In this document: positions 30,358 to 40,907 of the stretch, in pieces
Layout of the letters: the number at the start of each line of letters is the position of its first letter
Numbering within the stretch: position 1 is the first letter of the stretch
NCBI GenBank assembly: GCA_002026015.1
Contig: MWOY01000106.1
Span: forward strand, 1-64,000
From: Prochlorococcus sp. HOT208_60m_808G21
GTDB taxonomy: Bacteria; Cyanobacteriota; Cyanobacteriia; PCC-6307; Cyanobiaceae
Direction of reading: 5' to 3'
DNA length: 64,000 nt
Made by a program: the position numbers and the translations under genes
The notes under the pieces: model-generated
Told to the model about the DNA's origin: nothing
The model's database searches: none
The model's input: the letters and a program-made list of their open reading frames with translations, nothing else

Positions 30358-32338
30358 TGTCCCATGGATCATCGTCCCTAGAATTACCATACCTCGAATT
30401 TCTATAATTTCTATTCATTTGATCATCCCAAGGATCATCATCCCAATAATCATCTGAAAAGAGTTCATCCTTTAATGATCCAAATGTATTCTTAATGCTC
30501 TGTAAGGGATTATTATCAGTTTTCTTTTCTGCAGCAAATTTTCTGTTTAAGCCGAATAATGCTTCTTGTAGAGCACTTACTGAAATTTCTAATTCTTGAG
30601 GATCATCGTCATCTATATACTCTTCGACATCTTGAATGGCTAATTCAACAGCTCGTTGTTGCCTTTCGGCCCCATAAGGACCAAATTCTAATGAAGCATC
30701 CCTTAGTCTTCTTTCAGCTTGTGCAATAAGAGTTAAAGCACTATTTTTTCTATCAATTACAGATCTTCTTTTCCTATCTTCATTAGCTTTTTCTTTGGCT
30801 TCTTCGATAATTGAATTTATTTCTTGTTCATTTAAATTAGAACCACCAGAGATAGTAACTGTTTGCTTTCTTCCAGTTGTTCTATCAGTTGCACTCACTT
30901 CTAAAAGGCCATTAGCATCGATATCAAATGCTACTTGGACTTGTGGTATCCCTCTTGGAGCGGGAGGTATTCCTGATAACCTAAATTTACCAAGTGATTT
31001 ATTTTCAGAGGCTAAAGGCCTTTCTCCCTGCCTTACTTGCACGACAACTGAGGACTGATTAGCTTCAGAAGTACTAAAAACATCAGATTGTCTAACTGGT
31101 ATAGGAGTATTACGAGGGATGAGTACCTTCATTAGACCACCAATAGTTTCTAAACCTAAAGATAAGGGAGTAACGTCATTTAGGAGTAAATCTTGTAAGT
31201 CACCACTAATAATTCCAGATTGTATCGCAGCTCCAACTGCTACTACTTCATCAGGATTTACAGATTGACAAGGATCATTGGGAACAAGCGTCTTTACTAA
31301 TTGTTGAACCATTGGGATTCTTGTGCTGCCACCTACAAGAACTACCTCATCAATATCTTCTGCCATCCATCCAGAATCATCTAATGCTATTTGCACAGGT
31401 TCTAATAATCTATCAAGTAAATCTTGTGATAATGATTCAAATATTTTTCTATCTAAGGTTTCTTCAATATGTAAAGGACCCTCCTTACTTGTTGTGATAA
31501 ATGGTAGTGATATTTTTGTTTTTTGTAATCCTGACAATTCACATTTAGCTTTTTCAGCAGCCTCACTTAATCTCTGTAAAGCTTGTCTATCTCTTCTTAG
31601 ATCAATATCATGTTTAACTAGAAATTTTTCTGCTAGCCAATCAACTATTTTTGAATCAAAATTGTTTCCTCCTAGCTGTGTATCACCACAAGTGGCTTTA
31701 ACATCAAATACACCATTTGAAATTTTCAATAATGAAACATCAAATGTTCCTCCTCCTAAATCAAAAACCAAAACATTATTTGAAGAACTCTTTTCAAAAC
31801 CATAAGCTAAAGCAGCAGCAGTAGGTTCATTTAGAATTCTATCTACTTTAATACCAGCTAATATTGCAGAATCCTTTGTGGCTTGCCTTTGAGATTCATT
31901 AAAGTAAGCAGGAACAGTAATAACTGCAGAATCAATAGTATCTCCAAGATATGTTTCAGCATCATTAATTAATTTTCTAATCAATGAGCTAACTAATTCT
32001 TCTGGTGCGTACTCTCTTTCTGTATTAGGACTAAGAACCCTAACGCTTCCATTGGTGTTCGCTTTTACGTTATAAGGAACAGAAATACTATTATCATCTA
32101 ATTCATCCCAGTCACTACCAATAAATCTTTTTAAGTTATAAAAAGTATTCTTAGGATTTAGAACAAGTTGTCTTCTCGCTTGGTCTCCTATTACTATTTC
32201 CTTGTCTTTTGTAAATCCAACGATTGAAGGTGTAGTTCTCGAACCCTCAGAATTTGCAATAACAATTGGACGTCCAGCTTCTATAACTCCTACAACAGAG
32301 TTAGTAGTACCTAAATCAATTCCAACTATTTGCCCCAT
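30341..32338 (-). CDS. dnaK: Hsp70 chaperone DnaK (DnaK1-like, with acidic Trp-rich tail)
   Basis: MGQIVGIDLGTTNSVVGV; VLVFDLGGGTFDVSLL; VVLVGGSTRIPMVQ; tail DDYWDDDPWDDQMNRNYRNSRYGNSRDDDPWDNDYFL. Confidence 0.96.
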   Translation of the reverse strand: MGQIVGIDLGTTNSVVGVIEAGRPIVIANSEGSRTTPSIVGFTKDKEIVIGDQARRQLVLNPKNTFYNLKRFIGSDWDELDDNSISVPYNVKANTNGSVRVLSPNTEREYAPEELVSSLIRKLINDAETYLGDTIDSAVITVPAYFNESQRQATKDSAILAGIKVDRILNEPTAAALAYGFEKSSSNNVLVFDLGGGTFDVSLLKISNGVFDVKATCGDTQLGGNNFDSKIVDWLAEKFLVKHDIDLRRDRQALQRLSEAAEKAKCELSGLQKTKISLPFITTSKEGPLHIEETLDRKIFESLSQDLLDRLLEPVQIALDDSGWMAEDIDEVVLVGGSTRIPMVQQLVKTLVPNDPCQSVNPDEVVAVGAAIQSGIISGDLQDLLLNDVTPLSLGLETIGGLMKVLIPRNTPIPVRQSDVFSTSEANQSSVVVQVRQGERPLASENKSLGKFRLSGIPPAPRGIPQVQVAFDIDANGLLEVSATDRTTGRKQTVTISGGSNLNEQEINSIIEEAKEKANEDRKRRSVIDRKNSALTLIAQAERRLRDASLEFGPYGAERQQRAVELAIQDVEEYIDDDDPQELEISVSALQEALFGLNRKFAAEKKTDNNPLQSIKNTFGSLKDELFSDDYWDDDPWDDQMNRNYRNSRYGNSRDDDPWDNDYFL

Positions 32339-32551
32339 GATTTTAGATCGCTAAATTAAAGCAAAATTCACTAATAATTTAATTAATTTTTATCTTAGAT
32401 ATTTACATATAATAGTAAAAATCAAATATTTTCAACTTAATTTAAATAAATAAGATTATTTATAACTTGTTAAAAGATTACTATCTATTCTAAAAAAATA
32501 TTTTAAAGACAAGGGTGTTGATGTAATTAACCTAAATAAACTAATATAAAA

Positions 32552-32638
32552 CGGAGAGAGAGGGATTCGAACCCTCGATAAAGTTGCCCCTATACAGCAT
32601 TTCCAGTGCTGCGCCTTCAACCACTCGGCCACCTCTCC
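32552..32638 (-). tRNA. tRNA-Ser (anticodon GGA)
   Basis: Minus-strand cloverleaf: acceptor GGAGAGG/TCTCTCC, T-loop GGTTCGAATCC, anticodon arm CAGCA-CTGGAAA-TGCTG, long variable arm typical of Ser; no genomic CCA. Confidence 0.95.
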
Positions 32639-32687
32639 CAAGATAACCATTTTAACCCTTGAACAACCCATTTTAGAGGAAAGTTAT

Positions 32688-33062
32688 TTGAAAAAGACTT
32701 TCACAGTCACGATTAAAAATAAGGAAACCGGAAAGGTTTACCAAGAACAGGTTAATAGTGATGATTACATACTTAAGGAATTTGAAAAAAAAGGTTTTAA
32801 ACTTGCATTTTCATGTAGAAATGGTTGCTGTACAAGTTGTGCCGTAAAAATAATATCTGGAAATTTGCAACAACCTGAAGCTATGGGTGTATCTCAAGCT
32901 TTAAAAAATAAAGGTTATGCACTACTTTGTGTTGCCAAAGCAACTTCAGATCTTGAGGTAGAAACTACACATGAAGATGAAGTTTACGATTTACAATTTG
33001 GACAATATTTTGGGAGGGGAAATACAAGAGTTGCTCCTCCTTGGGAGTTTGAGGAAGATTAA
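32688..33062 (+). CDS. 2Fe-2S ferredoxin family protein
   Basis: FSCRNGCCTSCAVKIISG with downstream YALLCVAKATSDLEVET (CxxxxCxxC...C); TTG start. Confidence 0.92.
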   Translation: MKKTFTVTIKNKETGKVYQEQVNSDDYILKEFEKKGFKLAFSCRNGCCTSCAVKIISGNLQQPEAMGVSQALKNKGYALLCVAKATSDLEVETTHEDEVYDLQFGQYFGRGNTRVAPPWEFEED

Positions 33063-33067
33063 TTATA

Positions 33068-33916
33068 ATGTTTGAATTAAGTGAAATAGAGGAAATTGCA
33101 AATCAAGTAAACCTATCCAGGTTGTATGATATAGCGAAAAACTCTGCTCAAATTGGTAATGAAATTTTAAAAATTAATTACAATAAAATTCAGAAAATTT
33201 TATCAAAGGGTAGGAAAGGTGATCTAGTTACCAATGTAGATTTGGAAGTTGAAAATAAAATAAAAGAATATTTATTAAAAGAGACCCCAAACATATCTAT
33301 TAATGCGGAGGAATCGGGCAAATTAAACAAATCCTCGGATTTAACATGGTGTATAGACCCATTAGACGGTACAACAAATTATTCTCATGGCTATCCATTT
33401 TTTGGAACTTCTATTGGTCTTGTGTATAAAAACAAGCCTATAATAGGGGCCATTTCAGTACCCTATTTAAATGAACTATATTCAGCCTGTATCGGTTTAG
33501 GGTCCTTCTGCAATGATAGTGAACTTAAAGTATCTAATCCCTCTAATCTTTGTGATAGTCTACTTGTGACTGGTTTCTCTTATGACAGATTTGAGACAGA
33601 GGATAATAATTATGCTGAATTTTGTTATTTAACACATAAAACTAGAGGTGTTAGAAGAGGAGGTGCAGCAGCAGTTGATCTAGCATTTGTTGCGGCAGGT
33701 AAGGTAGATGCTTACTGGGAAAGAGGATTAGAAGTATGGGACTTAGCGGCCGGTGCTATTATTGTTAAAGAGGCGGGTGGTATTATTTCTGATTATCCAT
33801 CAGGCGAATTTAATTTAAGTTCAGGAAGAATTTTAGCTTGTTCTCCCAGCCTTGAGAATGAATTAAAAAATGAACTAGATAAAGTCTCTCCATTTAAAAA
33901 AAATCTCTATACATAA
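33068..33916 (+). CDS. Inositol monophosphatase family protein
   Basis: WCIDPLDGTTNYSHGYPFFGTSIGL; WERGLEVWDLAAGAIIVKEAGG. Confidence 0.93.
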   Translation: MFELSEIEEIANQVNLSRLYDIAKNSAQIGNEILKINYNKIQKILSKGRKGDLVTNVDLEVENKIKEYLLKETPNISINAEESGKLNKSSDLTWCIDPLDGTTNYSHGYPFFGTSIGLVYKNKPIIGAISVPYLNELYSACIGLGSFCNDSELKVSNPSNLCDSLLVTGFSYDRFETEDNNYAEFCYLTHKTRGVRRGGAAAVDLAFVAAGKVDAYWERGLEVWDLAAGAIIVKEAGGIISDYPSGEFNLSSGRILACSPSLENELKNELDKVSPFKKNLYT

Positions 33917-33934
33917 AATTAGTTAAATATTAAA

Positions 33935-35086
33935 ATGACAGATATAAAGGAAATTAAATTAGTCGATGTAAAAAATAACTCTAACATCATAAATAATTTA
34001 AATAGTATTTATAAACTATGGGGTTATGAAGAGGTTTCACCCTCATTTATAAATACTTTAGAGACGATAAAAGGCCGCGGTGTTATTGACGAAAATCAGG
34101 TTGTAGGAATAGTAAGTAATAATTCATTATGTCTTAGGCCAGAAATGACAACATCAATTGTTAAATTGTCATCTACTAGATTAATAAATAAGAAAAGACC
34201 TATAAGATTATTCACCAATGGAATGGTTTTTGATAAAAAACAAAATAATAAAAATTCATTTAAGTTACAAGAAAAATTGCAGAGTGGAATTGAATTAATT
34301 GGATATGATACAAAATACCCAGAAATTGAAGTTATTAATGTTTTGTTTGATGCAATCGATAATATTAATTTGAAGGATGGTTGTAATTTATTTCTACTAG
34401 TAAGCACAACAAAAATAATGGACTTGATACTGAACAAATATAAGAATAATAATTTTGAAGAAATTAAGAAAAGTCTGGTTAATTTTGATCAAGATAATTT
34501 ATCCCAATTAGAAATTGATGAAGATGATAAATATATTCTTAAAGATCTTTTATTCACACGAGGTGAACCAATTGCAATATTAAAAAAATTAAAAACTATA
34601 TATGGCACTAGTAAAACTTTAGATGACTTAAATTTTTTATTTGAAACATTATCAAAAATATCAAATAAATATGGTGTTAAATTACAACTCGATCCCACTT
34701 TTCAACCTCACTTGAATTTATATGAAGGAATAGTTTTTCAACTAATAGGGGATAATGGTAAAAATAAAAGCATCATCGCAAAAGGCGGAAGATATGATGA
34801 GTTAGTAAGATCTTTTAGTCCTAATGAAAAAATATTTAATGGGATTGGATTTACAATTTCAGTAGACATTCTAAGAAATTTAACTGAAGAAGAAAAGACA
34901 GCTAATAAAAAGATTTTATTGATGTTTAAAGATTCTTATTTGTTAGAAAAAGGAATGAATGAACAAAAAGTACAACAGAAAAAAGGAAATATTACTGTCT
35001 TACATTTAAATCCATGTGATGACTTGGCTAAAGCCAATCAAATTATGAAAGAAAATAATTGTAGTGAAATTTTATGGGTTAAATAA
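33935..35086 (+). CDS. hisZ: ATP phosphoribosyltransferase regulatory subunit (HisZ, HisRS paralogue)
   Basis: Class II aaRS-like fold: LWGYEEVSPSFINTLE, LRPEMTTSIVKLSSTR, GGRYDELVRSFSP; lacks the C-terminal anticodon-binding domain of true HisRS. Confidence 0.8.
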   Translation: MTDIKEIKLVDVKNNSNIINNLNSIYKLWGYEEVSPSFINTLETIKGRGVIDENQVVGIVSNNSLCLRPEMTTSIVKLSSTRLINKKRPIRLFTNGMVFDKKQNNKNSFKLQEKLQSGIELIGYDTKYPEIEVINVLFDAIDNINLKDGCNLFLLVSTTKIMDLILNKYKNNNFEEIKKSLVNFDQDNLSQLEIDEDDKYILKDLLFTRGEPIAILKKLKTIYGTSKTLDDLNFLFETLSKISNKYGVKLQLDPTFQPHLNLYEGIVFQLIGDNGKNKSIIAKGGRYDELVRSFSPNEKIFNGIGFTISVDILRNLTEEEKTANKKILLMFKDSYLLEKGMNEQKVQQKKGNITVLHLNPCDDLAKANQIMKENNCSEILWVK

Positions 35087-35202
35087 AACCTTTTAAAAAT
35101 TTTATTTTACTTTTAAATTCATAAATTGTACGGACAATACTCCTAATTAAACTTGATTAACTAGTTTTAACGAAATAATATTTATATGTTTGATATTTTT
35201 AA

Positions 35203-37107
35203 ATGGAAAAAGGCGAAATTCGTATTAATACAGAAAATATTTTCCCAATCATCAAGAAGGCAGTATATTCTGACCATGAAATCTTTTTAAGAGAACTTGT
35301 TAGTAATGGTGTTGACGCAATTAGTAAAAGAAGAATGGCCTCTATGGCAGGTGATTGCGATAATACTGAGGAGGCTCAAGTAAAAATAACAATTAACCGT
35401 GAAAAAAATACGTTAACAATTTCCGATAATGGAATTGGAATGAATGATGAAGAAATCAAGAAGTATATAAATCAAGTTGCATTTTCTAGTGCAGAAGAAT
35501 TCCTAACAAAATACAAAAAAGACAATGATGAATTCATAGGTCATTTTGGACTAGGTTTTTATTCAAGTTTCATGGTGGCAGATAAAGTCGAAATATTAAC
35601 TAAGTCGGCAATTGGGGAAACAAAAGCTTTTAAATGGTCTTGTGATGGATCGCCAAATTTTACGTTAGAGGAATCAGAAAGAGAGACAATTGGTACAGAT
35701 GTGATTCTTCACCTACTTGAAGAAGAAAAAGAGTTTATCGAGCCTGAAAGGATTAAATCGCTAATAAAAAAATATTGCGATTTCATGCCAATAGATGTTT
35801 TATTAGAAGGTGAGACAATAAATAAGAAAAATCCTCCTTGGAGAAAACAACCTACTGAATTAGAAGATAAAGATTATATTGAGTTATATAAATACCTTTA
35901 TCCTTTCCAGGGAGATCCACTGTTATGGATTCATCTAAATACTGATTATCCATATGACATACAAGGTATATTATATTTTCCAAAGTTGTCAGGTAGGGCT
36001 GATTGGGAAAAGGGAGAAATAAAACTATTTTGCAATCAAGTATTTGTAAGCGATTCAATTAAAGAGATAGTACCAAAATACCTTTTACCTCTAAGAGGAG
36101 TTATTGATTCTACAGATATACCCCTAAATGTTAGTAGAAGTGCATTGCAAACAGATAGAAAAGTGAGGTCCATATCATCATTTATCTCAAAAAAAATTGC
36201 TAATAAACTGAAGGATTTGATAAAAAATTCTCCAGAATTTTATGCAGAAATTTGGGACTCAATCTCAGCTTTTATTAAAATTGGTGCTATCGAAGATGAA
36301 AAATTTGCTGATTTAGTCAATAACAGTATAATTTTTGAAACAATAATAAATTCAGAAAAAGACGTAACTAAAGATATTGAAAATAGTTCACTCATTAAGT
36401 CCAATGATAAATATTTTACAACTCTCGCAAATTACAAAGAACGAAATAAATTAACTGATTCTAAAAAAATAATTTACTGTTCAGATTTGATTGCACAGTC
36501 AAGTGCATTAAATATCTGTTTATCTGATAAAAAAGAAGTTATTAAATCAGACCCTTTAATTGACGCACAATTTCTTCCATGGTTGGAAAGTAAAAATGAA
36601 GATTATCAATTCCAAAGAGTAGATTCAGAAATAAATGAACTAGAAGATAAAGAATCTAAAGAAATTGTGGATAAGGATGGCAAATCAAATACAGATAATC
36701 TTAGAGATACGATAGTTAAGGCCCTTAACAATGAGAAAGTAACAGTTAAAGTGCAGTCACTTTCAAGTAAAGATGCTCCACCAGCGATGATCTTGCTTCC
36801 AGAACAAATGAGAAGAATTAATGATATGGGGGCTTACATGGAACAAAAGATACCTGGCTTACCTGAATATCATGTACTCTTAATTAACAAAGAACATCCA
36901 CTTATTGTTGGTCTTAATAAAATTACAGGTAACAAAATAATTATTGATAAAAAAGATCCTATTGAAAATCCATTGGCATCTAAAATTGCTAATCATGTTT
37001 ACGACATGGCTAAGCTTTCAGTTGGTGGATTAGATCAAGAACAGATAATTAATTTACAAAATAATAATGCCGAATTAATTTCAGAATTACTTAATTCAAC
37101 AAATTGA
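35203..37107 (+). CDS. htpG: Molecular chaperone HtpG (Hsp90)
   Basis: EIFLRELVSNGVDAISKRR; ISDNGIGMNDEEI; GHFGLGFYSSFMVAD. Confidence 0.97.
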   Translation: MEKGEIRINTENIFPIIKKAVYSDHEIFLRELVSNGVDAISKRRMASMAGDCDNTEEAQVKITINREKNTLTISDNGIGMNDEEIKKYINQVAFSSAEEFLTKYKKDNDEFIGHFGLGFYSSFMVADKVEILTKSAIGETKAFKWSCDGSPNFTLEESERETIGTDVILHLLEEEKEFIEPERIKSLIKKYCDFMPIDVLLEGETINKKNPPWRKQPTELEDKDYIELYKYLYPFQGDPLLWIHLNTDYPYDIQGILYFPKLSGRADWEKGEIKLFCNQVFVSDSIKEIVPKYLLPLRGVIDSTDIPLNVSRSALQTDRKVRSISSFISKKIANKLKDLIKNSPEFYAEIWDSISAFIKIGAIEDEKFADLVNNSIIFETIINSEKDVTKDIENSSLIKSNDKYFTTLANYKERNKLTDSKKIIYCSDLIAQSSALNICLSDKKEVIKSDPLIDAQFLPWLESKNEDYQFQRVDSEINELEDKESKEIVDKDGKSNTDNLRDTIVKALNNEKVTVKVQSLSSKDAPPAMILLPEQMRRINDMGAYMEQKIPGLPEYHVLLINKEHPLIVGLNKITGNKIIIDKKDPIENPLASKIANHVYDMAKLSVGGLDQEQIINLQNNNAELISELLNSTN

Positions 37108-37146
37108 GTCATGTGTTAAAATTTTTAAAGATATTATTTAATCAAT

Positions 37147-37383
37147 ATGTCAAGAGTTTGCGAACTAACTGGTGCAAGAGCTAATAACGGGATGGCAGTC
37201 AGTCACTCACATATTCGTACCAAAAAATTGCAGCAAGTTAACCTCCAAAAAAGGAGACTATGGTGGGAAGAGGGCAAAAAATGGGTAAATATAAAAATAA
37301 GTACCAAAGCCCTAAAATCTATACAAAAAGTAGGTTTAGATAAATTTGCTAAATCAAATGGAGTTGATTTAAATAAATTCTAA
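37147..37383 (+). CDS. rpmB: 50S ribosomal protein L28
   Basis: [39 protein letters not shown]. Confidence 0.97.
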   Translation: MSRVCELTGARANNGMAVSHSHIRTKKLQQVNLQKRRLWWEEGKKWVNIKISTKALKSIQKVGLDKFAKSNGVDLNKF

Positions 37384-37388
37384 ATTTA

Positions 37389-37922
37389 ATGAAAAATTTA
37401 GTTGTAAGTATATTAATACCATTTATTATTTTAATTAATTGTAATTCAGCCTTCTCTTTTGATTTTGCTCCTGAAATTGATGATTATGCCCCTAATTTTC
37501 ATTTAGAAGGTTTTAATAAAAACATAAAAACAAAAACAACCTGGGATTTAAGTGATTTTAAAGATAAGTGGCTAGTTATCTATTTTTATCCAAAAGACTT
37601 TACAGCAGGTTGCACACTTGAAGCTAAAGGTTTTTCGGAATTAAAAAAAGATTTTTCAAAATATAATGCCGAAATTGTTGGCATTAGCGCTGATAATCAA
37701 GATTCTCATGAAAGTTTCTGCAGCGAGAAATCCATAAACTACACTTTATTATCTGATCCTGACGGAATTATTAGTGATAAATATGGTTCTTGGATTCCTC
37801 CATTCTCAGATAGAAATACTTTTTTGATTACTCCAGATGGGAAAATTTCTTATAGATGGATTAGTGTTTTACCTATAAATCATGCTAAAGAAGTTCTCAA
37901 CGTTTTAAAGAAAAAAATATAA
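37389..37922 (+). CDS. Peroxiredoxin (BCP/PrxQ family) with N-terminal signal/anchor
   Basis: LVIYFYPKDFTAGCTLEAKGFSELKKDF; hydrophobic N-terminus. Confidence 0.9.
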   Translation: MKNLVVSILIPFIILINCNSAFSFDFAPEIDDYAPNFHLEGFNKNIKTKTTWDLSDFKDKWLVIYFYPKDFTAGCTLEAKGFSELKKDFSKYNAEIVGISADNQDSHESFCSEKSINYTLLSDPDGIISDKYGSWIPPFSDRNTFLITPDGKISYRWISVLPINHAKEVLNVLKKKI

Positions 37923-37926
37923 AATT

Positions 37927-38229
37927 TTGCACGAATTATCATTTGGAACTTGGTTAATACATATTTCATCAGTAATAGAATGGATTTTTTCAATATTAGT
38001 CATAAACAAAATTTCTAAATATAAAAAATATAATTTATTTTTTTGGTTAAGCCTCGCTATGGTGCCAAACTTAATAGGTGCTATGTGTGCGATCACCTGG
38101 CATATCTATGACAACCAAGAAAGTCTATACGGTCTAGTATCACTTCAAGGAATATTTACACTTGTAGGAAATTCAACATTAGCCTTAGCTGCAATAAAGA
38201 TTTTTAGAGGAAAAGAGACTTATGAATGA
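37927..38229 (+). CDS. DUF2499 small membrane protein
   Basis: LSFGTWLIHISSVIEWIFSILVI...AMVPNLIGAMCAITWHIYDNQ; TTG start. Confidence 0.8.
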   Translation: MHELSFGTWLIHISSVIEWIFSILVINKISKYKKYNLFFWLSLAMVPNLIGAMCAITWHIYDNQESLYGLVSLQGIFTLVGNSTLALAAIKIFRGKETYE

Positions 38230-38557
38230 TTTATTTTTTAAATTTATAGAAAAATTAGGTTCAATTGATAATACATTATTGTTCGCAGTATCAATAATTC
38301 CATATGCAATATTTTTGTTTTACTTATATAAAATCAAATCTGTTAATAATTTTGTAAAAACAGGATTTTCCTTAACTGTTTTATTCGTATTCATAACTAT
38401 ATTGGTATCTATCTTCACACTGAATTACTATGATAAAACCCTTGTTGAGGTTGACTTCCTGCATGGTTTTGCAGAATCCTTCTTAACTCTAAGTGATTTT
38501 GTTATTTTGATTGGATTTATAAAGTTGTTAAACAGCTTAGAAGTAAACAACTCTTAA
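38222..38557 (+). CDS. DUF3593 small membrane protein
   Basis: Four hydrophobic segments; LPYAIFLFYLYK-like motif, VDFLHGFAESFLTLSDFVILIGF; overlaps the upstream gene. Confidence 0.75.
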   Translation: MNDLFFKFIEKLGSIDNTLLFAVSIIPYAIFLFYLYKIKSVNNFVKTGFSLTVLFVFITILVSIFTLNYYDKTLVEVDFLHGFAESFLTLSDFVILIGFIKLLNSLEVNNS

Positions 38558-38560
38558 GAC

Positions 38561-38591
38561 CTTTTACAATTTTGTGTTTTTTAGGTAAAAG
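38561..38591. other. Inverted repeat in the leader region of psaK
   Basis: CTTTTAC(17 nt)GTAAAAG, perfect 7 bp arms 33 bp upstream of the psaK start. Confidence 0.35.
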
Positions 38592-38623
38592 TATTAGAGA
38601 ATATATGAAAATAACGATTTTTT

Positions 38624-38884
38624 ATGTTTACTACATTATTTGCAGCTGCAGATCCAGCAACTTTTTCTTGGTCTCCAAAGTGTGCCGTCGTAATGATTGC
38701 ATGTAATGTTTTTGCTTATGCAATTGCTAGAGCAACAATAAGGAAACCTAATGAAGGTTTTGAAATACCTAATTCAAAATTCTATGGTGGTTTAAGTCAC
38801 GCATCAGTTGTAGGTGCAAATTGCTTAGGTCATATTTTCGGAATTGGAGCAATCTTAGGATTAGCTTCCCGTGGTGTTTTATAA
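38624..38884 (+). CDS. psaK: Photosystem I reaction center subunit PsaK
   Basis: FSWSPKCAVVMIACNVFAYAIARATIRKPNEGFEIPNSKFYGGLSHASVVGANCLGHIFGIGAILGLASRGVL. Confidence 0.95.
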   Translation: MFTTLFAAADPATFSWSPKCAVVMIACNVFAYAIARATIRKPNEGFEIPNSKFYGGLSHASVVGANCLGHIFGIGAILGLASRGVL

Positions 38885-38901
38885 AAATTTTTTTTAAATT
38901 T

Positions 38902-40791
38902 TTAATTATTAAACTTAAATTTCTTAATAATCCTATCTGCCATCTGATCAGGCATAAGTCCTAATTTTTCTTTACTCTGATCAGGTGAAGCATGATCAAC
39001 TAAAACATCTGGTATACCAATTCTGTATACAGGAATGCTTAATTCATTATCGTTAAATAATTCAACTATTGCTGAACCAAATCCACCTATAAGGGTTCCC
39101 TCTTCCATAGTTACCACTTTTTGAATCCTATTTGCTAAAGGTATAATAAGATTTTTATCTAGGGGTTTCACAAATCTTGCATTAACAATACATGCATTAA
39201 TGTTCATATTTTTCAGTATACTTGCTGTTTCAATAGCTGATGCAACCATTGATCCATAAGCAATAATTAAAATATCTTCTCCTTCTTCAAGTATTTCAGC
39301 TTCTCCTATATTTAAAGGTTCCCAACCCTCATCCATTACAGCTACTCCTAATCCAGAACCTCTAGGTATTCTTAGAGCTGTAGGACCCTTATGGTTAATT
39401 GAAGTTATTAGCATTCTCTGTAATTCAGATTCATCTTTTGGAGCCATCAATACAAAATTGGGGATAGATCTCATATAACTGATATCGTACTGACCTTGGT
39501 GAGTAGGACCGTCAGCTCCAACTATCCCAGCTCTATCAAGAACGAAAGATACAGGTAAATTTTGTATACCAACATCATGAATTAATTGATCGAAAGCACG
39601 TTGAAGAAAGGTACTATAGATAGCTACAACAGGTTTAAGACCATCGCAAGACATTCCCGCCGCAAGAGTAACTGCATGTTGTTCTGCTATTCCTACATCG
39701 ATATATTGTTCTGGGATATTTCTTTGCAATATATCTAAACCAGTACCCGTAGCCATTGCCGCTGTAATACCAACGACTTTGCTATCTTGTTCACATATTT
39801 TCAATAAGGTTTGACCAAATATTTTACTATAACTAACAGGCTTAGGTTTCTTTGATGGAATAGATTTACCAGTGGTCAGATCAAATGCAGACTGAGCATG
39901 ATATCCAACCTGATCAGCTTCTGCATAAGGGTAACCCTTCCCTTTTGTTGTCACAACATGAACAAGTACAGGTTTTTTAAGTTTATGAGCAGCGTTAAAA
40001 GTATTAACTAAATTTGCAATATCATGACCGTCAATTGGACCCATATATGTAAATCCAAGTTCTTCAAACACAGCACCAACTTTTGGCACAGCTAGTCGCC
40101 TAACACTTCCTTTAATATTTTTTAGTTCTTCTGGAATATCCTTACCAATTAATGGAATATTTTTAACACTTTCTTGAACACTATCTGACAAAAATTGCAA
40201 CGGTGGACTAACTCTTACTTTATTTAAGTAAGATGAAAGGGCTCCAACAGGAGGTGAAATAGACATATCATTATCGTTTAATACTACAACTAAGGGAGTA
40301 TTTGGTAAGTGACCTGCATGATTTATAGCTTCTAATGCCATTCCTCCAGTTAATGCTCCATCTCCAATAACAGCAACACATTTATAATTTTCACCTTTTC
40401 TATCTCTCGCTATTGCCATTCCTAAAGCAGCAGAAATAGAAGTACTTGCATGTCCGGCACCGAAATGATCAAATTTACTTTCACTTCTTTTTAGATAGCC
40501 AGCTACTCCATTTTGTTGTCTAAGGGAATCAAATTGACTAAAACGTCCTGTTATTAATTTATGAGGATAACCTTGATGTCCTACATCCCAAACAACTTTG
40601 TCAAAATCAAGATCAAGAGTTTGATATAAAGCTAATGTCAGCTCAACCACACCTAACCCTGGACCAAGATGTCCACCACTAGTAGATACTACTTGAAGAT
40701 GTCTTTCTCTAATTTGACAAGCAATTTCTTCTAATTGTGAAATTGTTAAGCCATGAAGTTGATTTGGATGACTTAACTCACTTAAAAGCAT
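38902..40791 (-). CDS. dxs: 1-deoxy-D-xylulose-5-phosphate synthase
   Basis: [53 protein letters not shown]. Confidence 0.98.
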   Translation of the reverse strand: MLLSELSHPNQLHGLTISQLEEIACQIRERHLQVVSTSGGHLGPGLGVVELTLALYQTLDLDFDKVVWDVGHQGYPHKLITGRFSQFDSLRQQNGVAGYLKRSESKFDHFGAGHASTSISAALGMAIARDRKGENYKCVAVIGDGALTGGMALEAINHAGHLPNTPLVVVLNDNDMSISPPVGALSSYLNKVRVSPPLQFLSDSVQESVKNIPLIGKDIPEELKNIKGSVRRLAVPKVGAVFEELGFTYMGPIDGHDIANLVNTFNAAHKLKKPVLVHVVTTKGKGYPYAEADQVGYHAQSAFDLTTGKSIPSKKPKPVSYSKIFGQTLLKICEQDSKVVGITAAMATGTGLDILQRNIPEQYIDVGIAEQHAVTLAAGMSCDGLKPVVAIYSTFLQRAFDQLIHDVGIQNLPVSFVLDRAGIVGADGPTHQGQYDISYMRSIPNFVLMAPKDESELQRMLITSINHKGPTALRIPRGSGLGVAVMDEGWEPLNIGEAEILEEGEDILIIAYGSMVASAIETASILKNMNINACIVNARFVKPLDKNLIIPLANRIQKVVTMEEGTLIGGFGSAIVELFNDNELSIPVYRIGIPDVLVDHASPDQSKEKLGLMPDQMADRIIKKFKFNN

Positions 40792-40907
40792 TTAACAAAA
40801 ATAGGTATCTATATAATCTAAAACGCGAAGGTGCAAAATGAGTATTTTTTTTGAAATAGATCATGTAATGTTTTATTAGATTAATAATTAATGCTAAAAA
40901 TATATAT

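Noticed and set aside
31323-31805. 160 aa ORF antisense to dnaK (also 30795-31058 and 31312-31497)
   Set aside because: Long antisense frames are common opposite dnaK; no independent features.
32456-32671. 71 aa minus-strand ORF
   Set aside because: It runs through the tRNA-Ser gene (GEVAEWLKAQHWKCCIGATLSRVRIPLSP is a typical translated tRNA-Ser artefact).
34096-34437. 113 aa ORF antisense to hisZ
   Set aside because: Shadow frame; the plus strand is well supported.
38880-38912. A/T-rich inverted repeat between psaK and dxs as a terminator
   Set aside because: AAAAATTTTTTTTAAATTTTT is simple A/T sequence without a GC-containing stem; cannot be distinguished from background composition.
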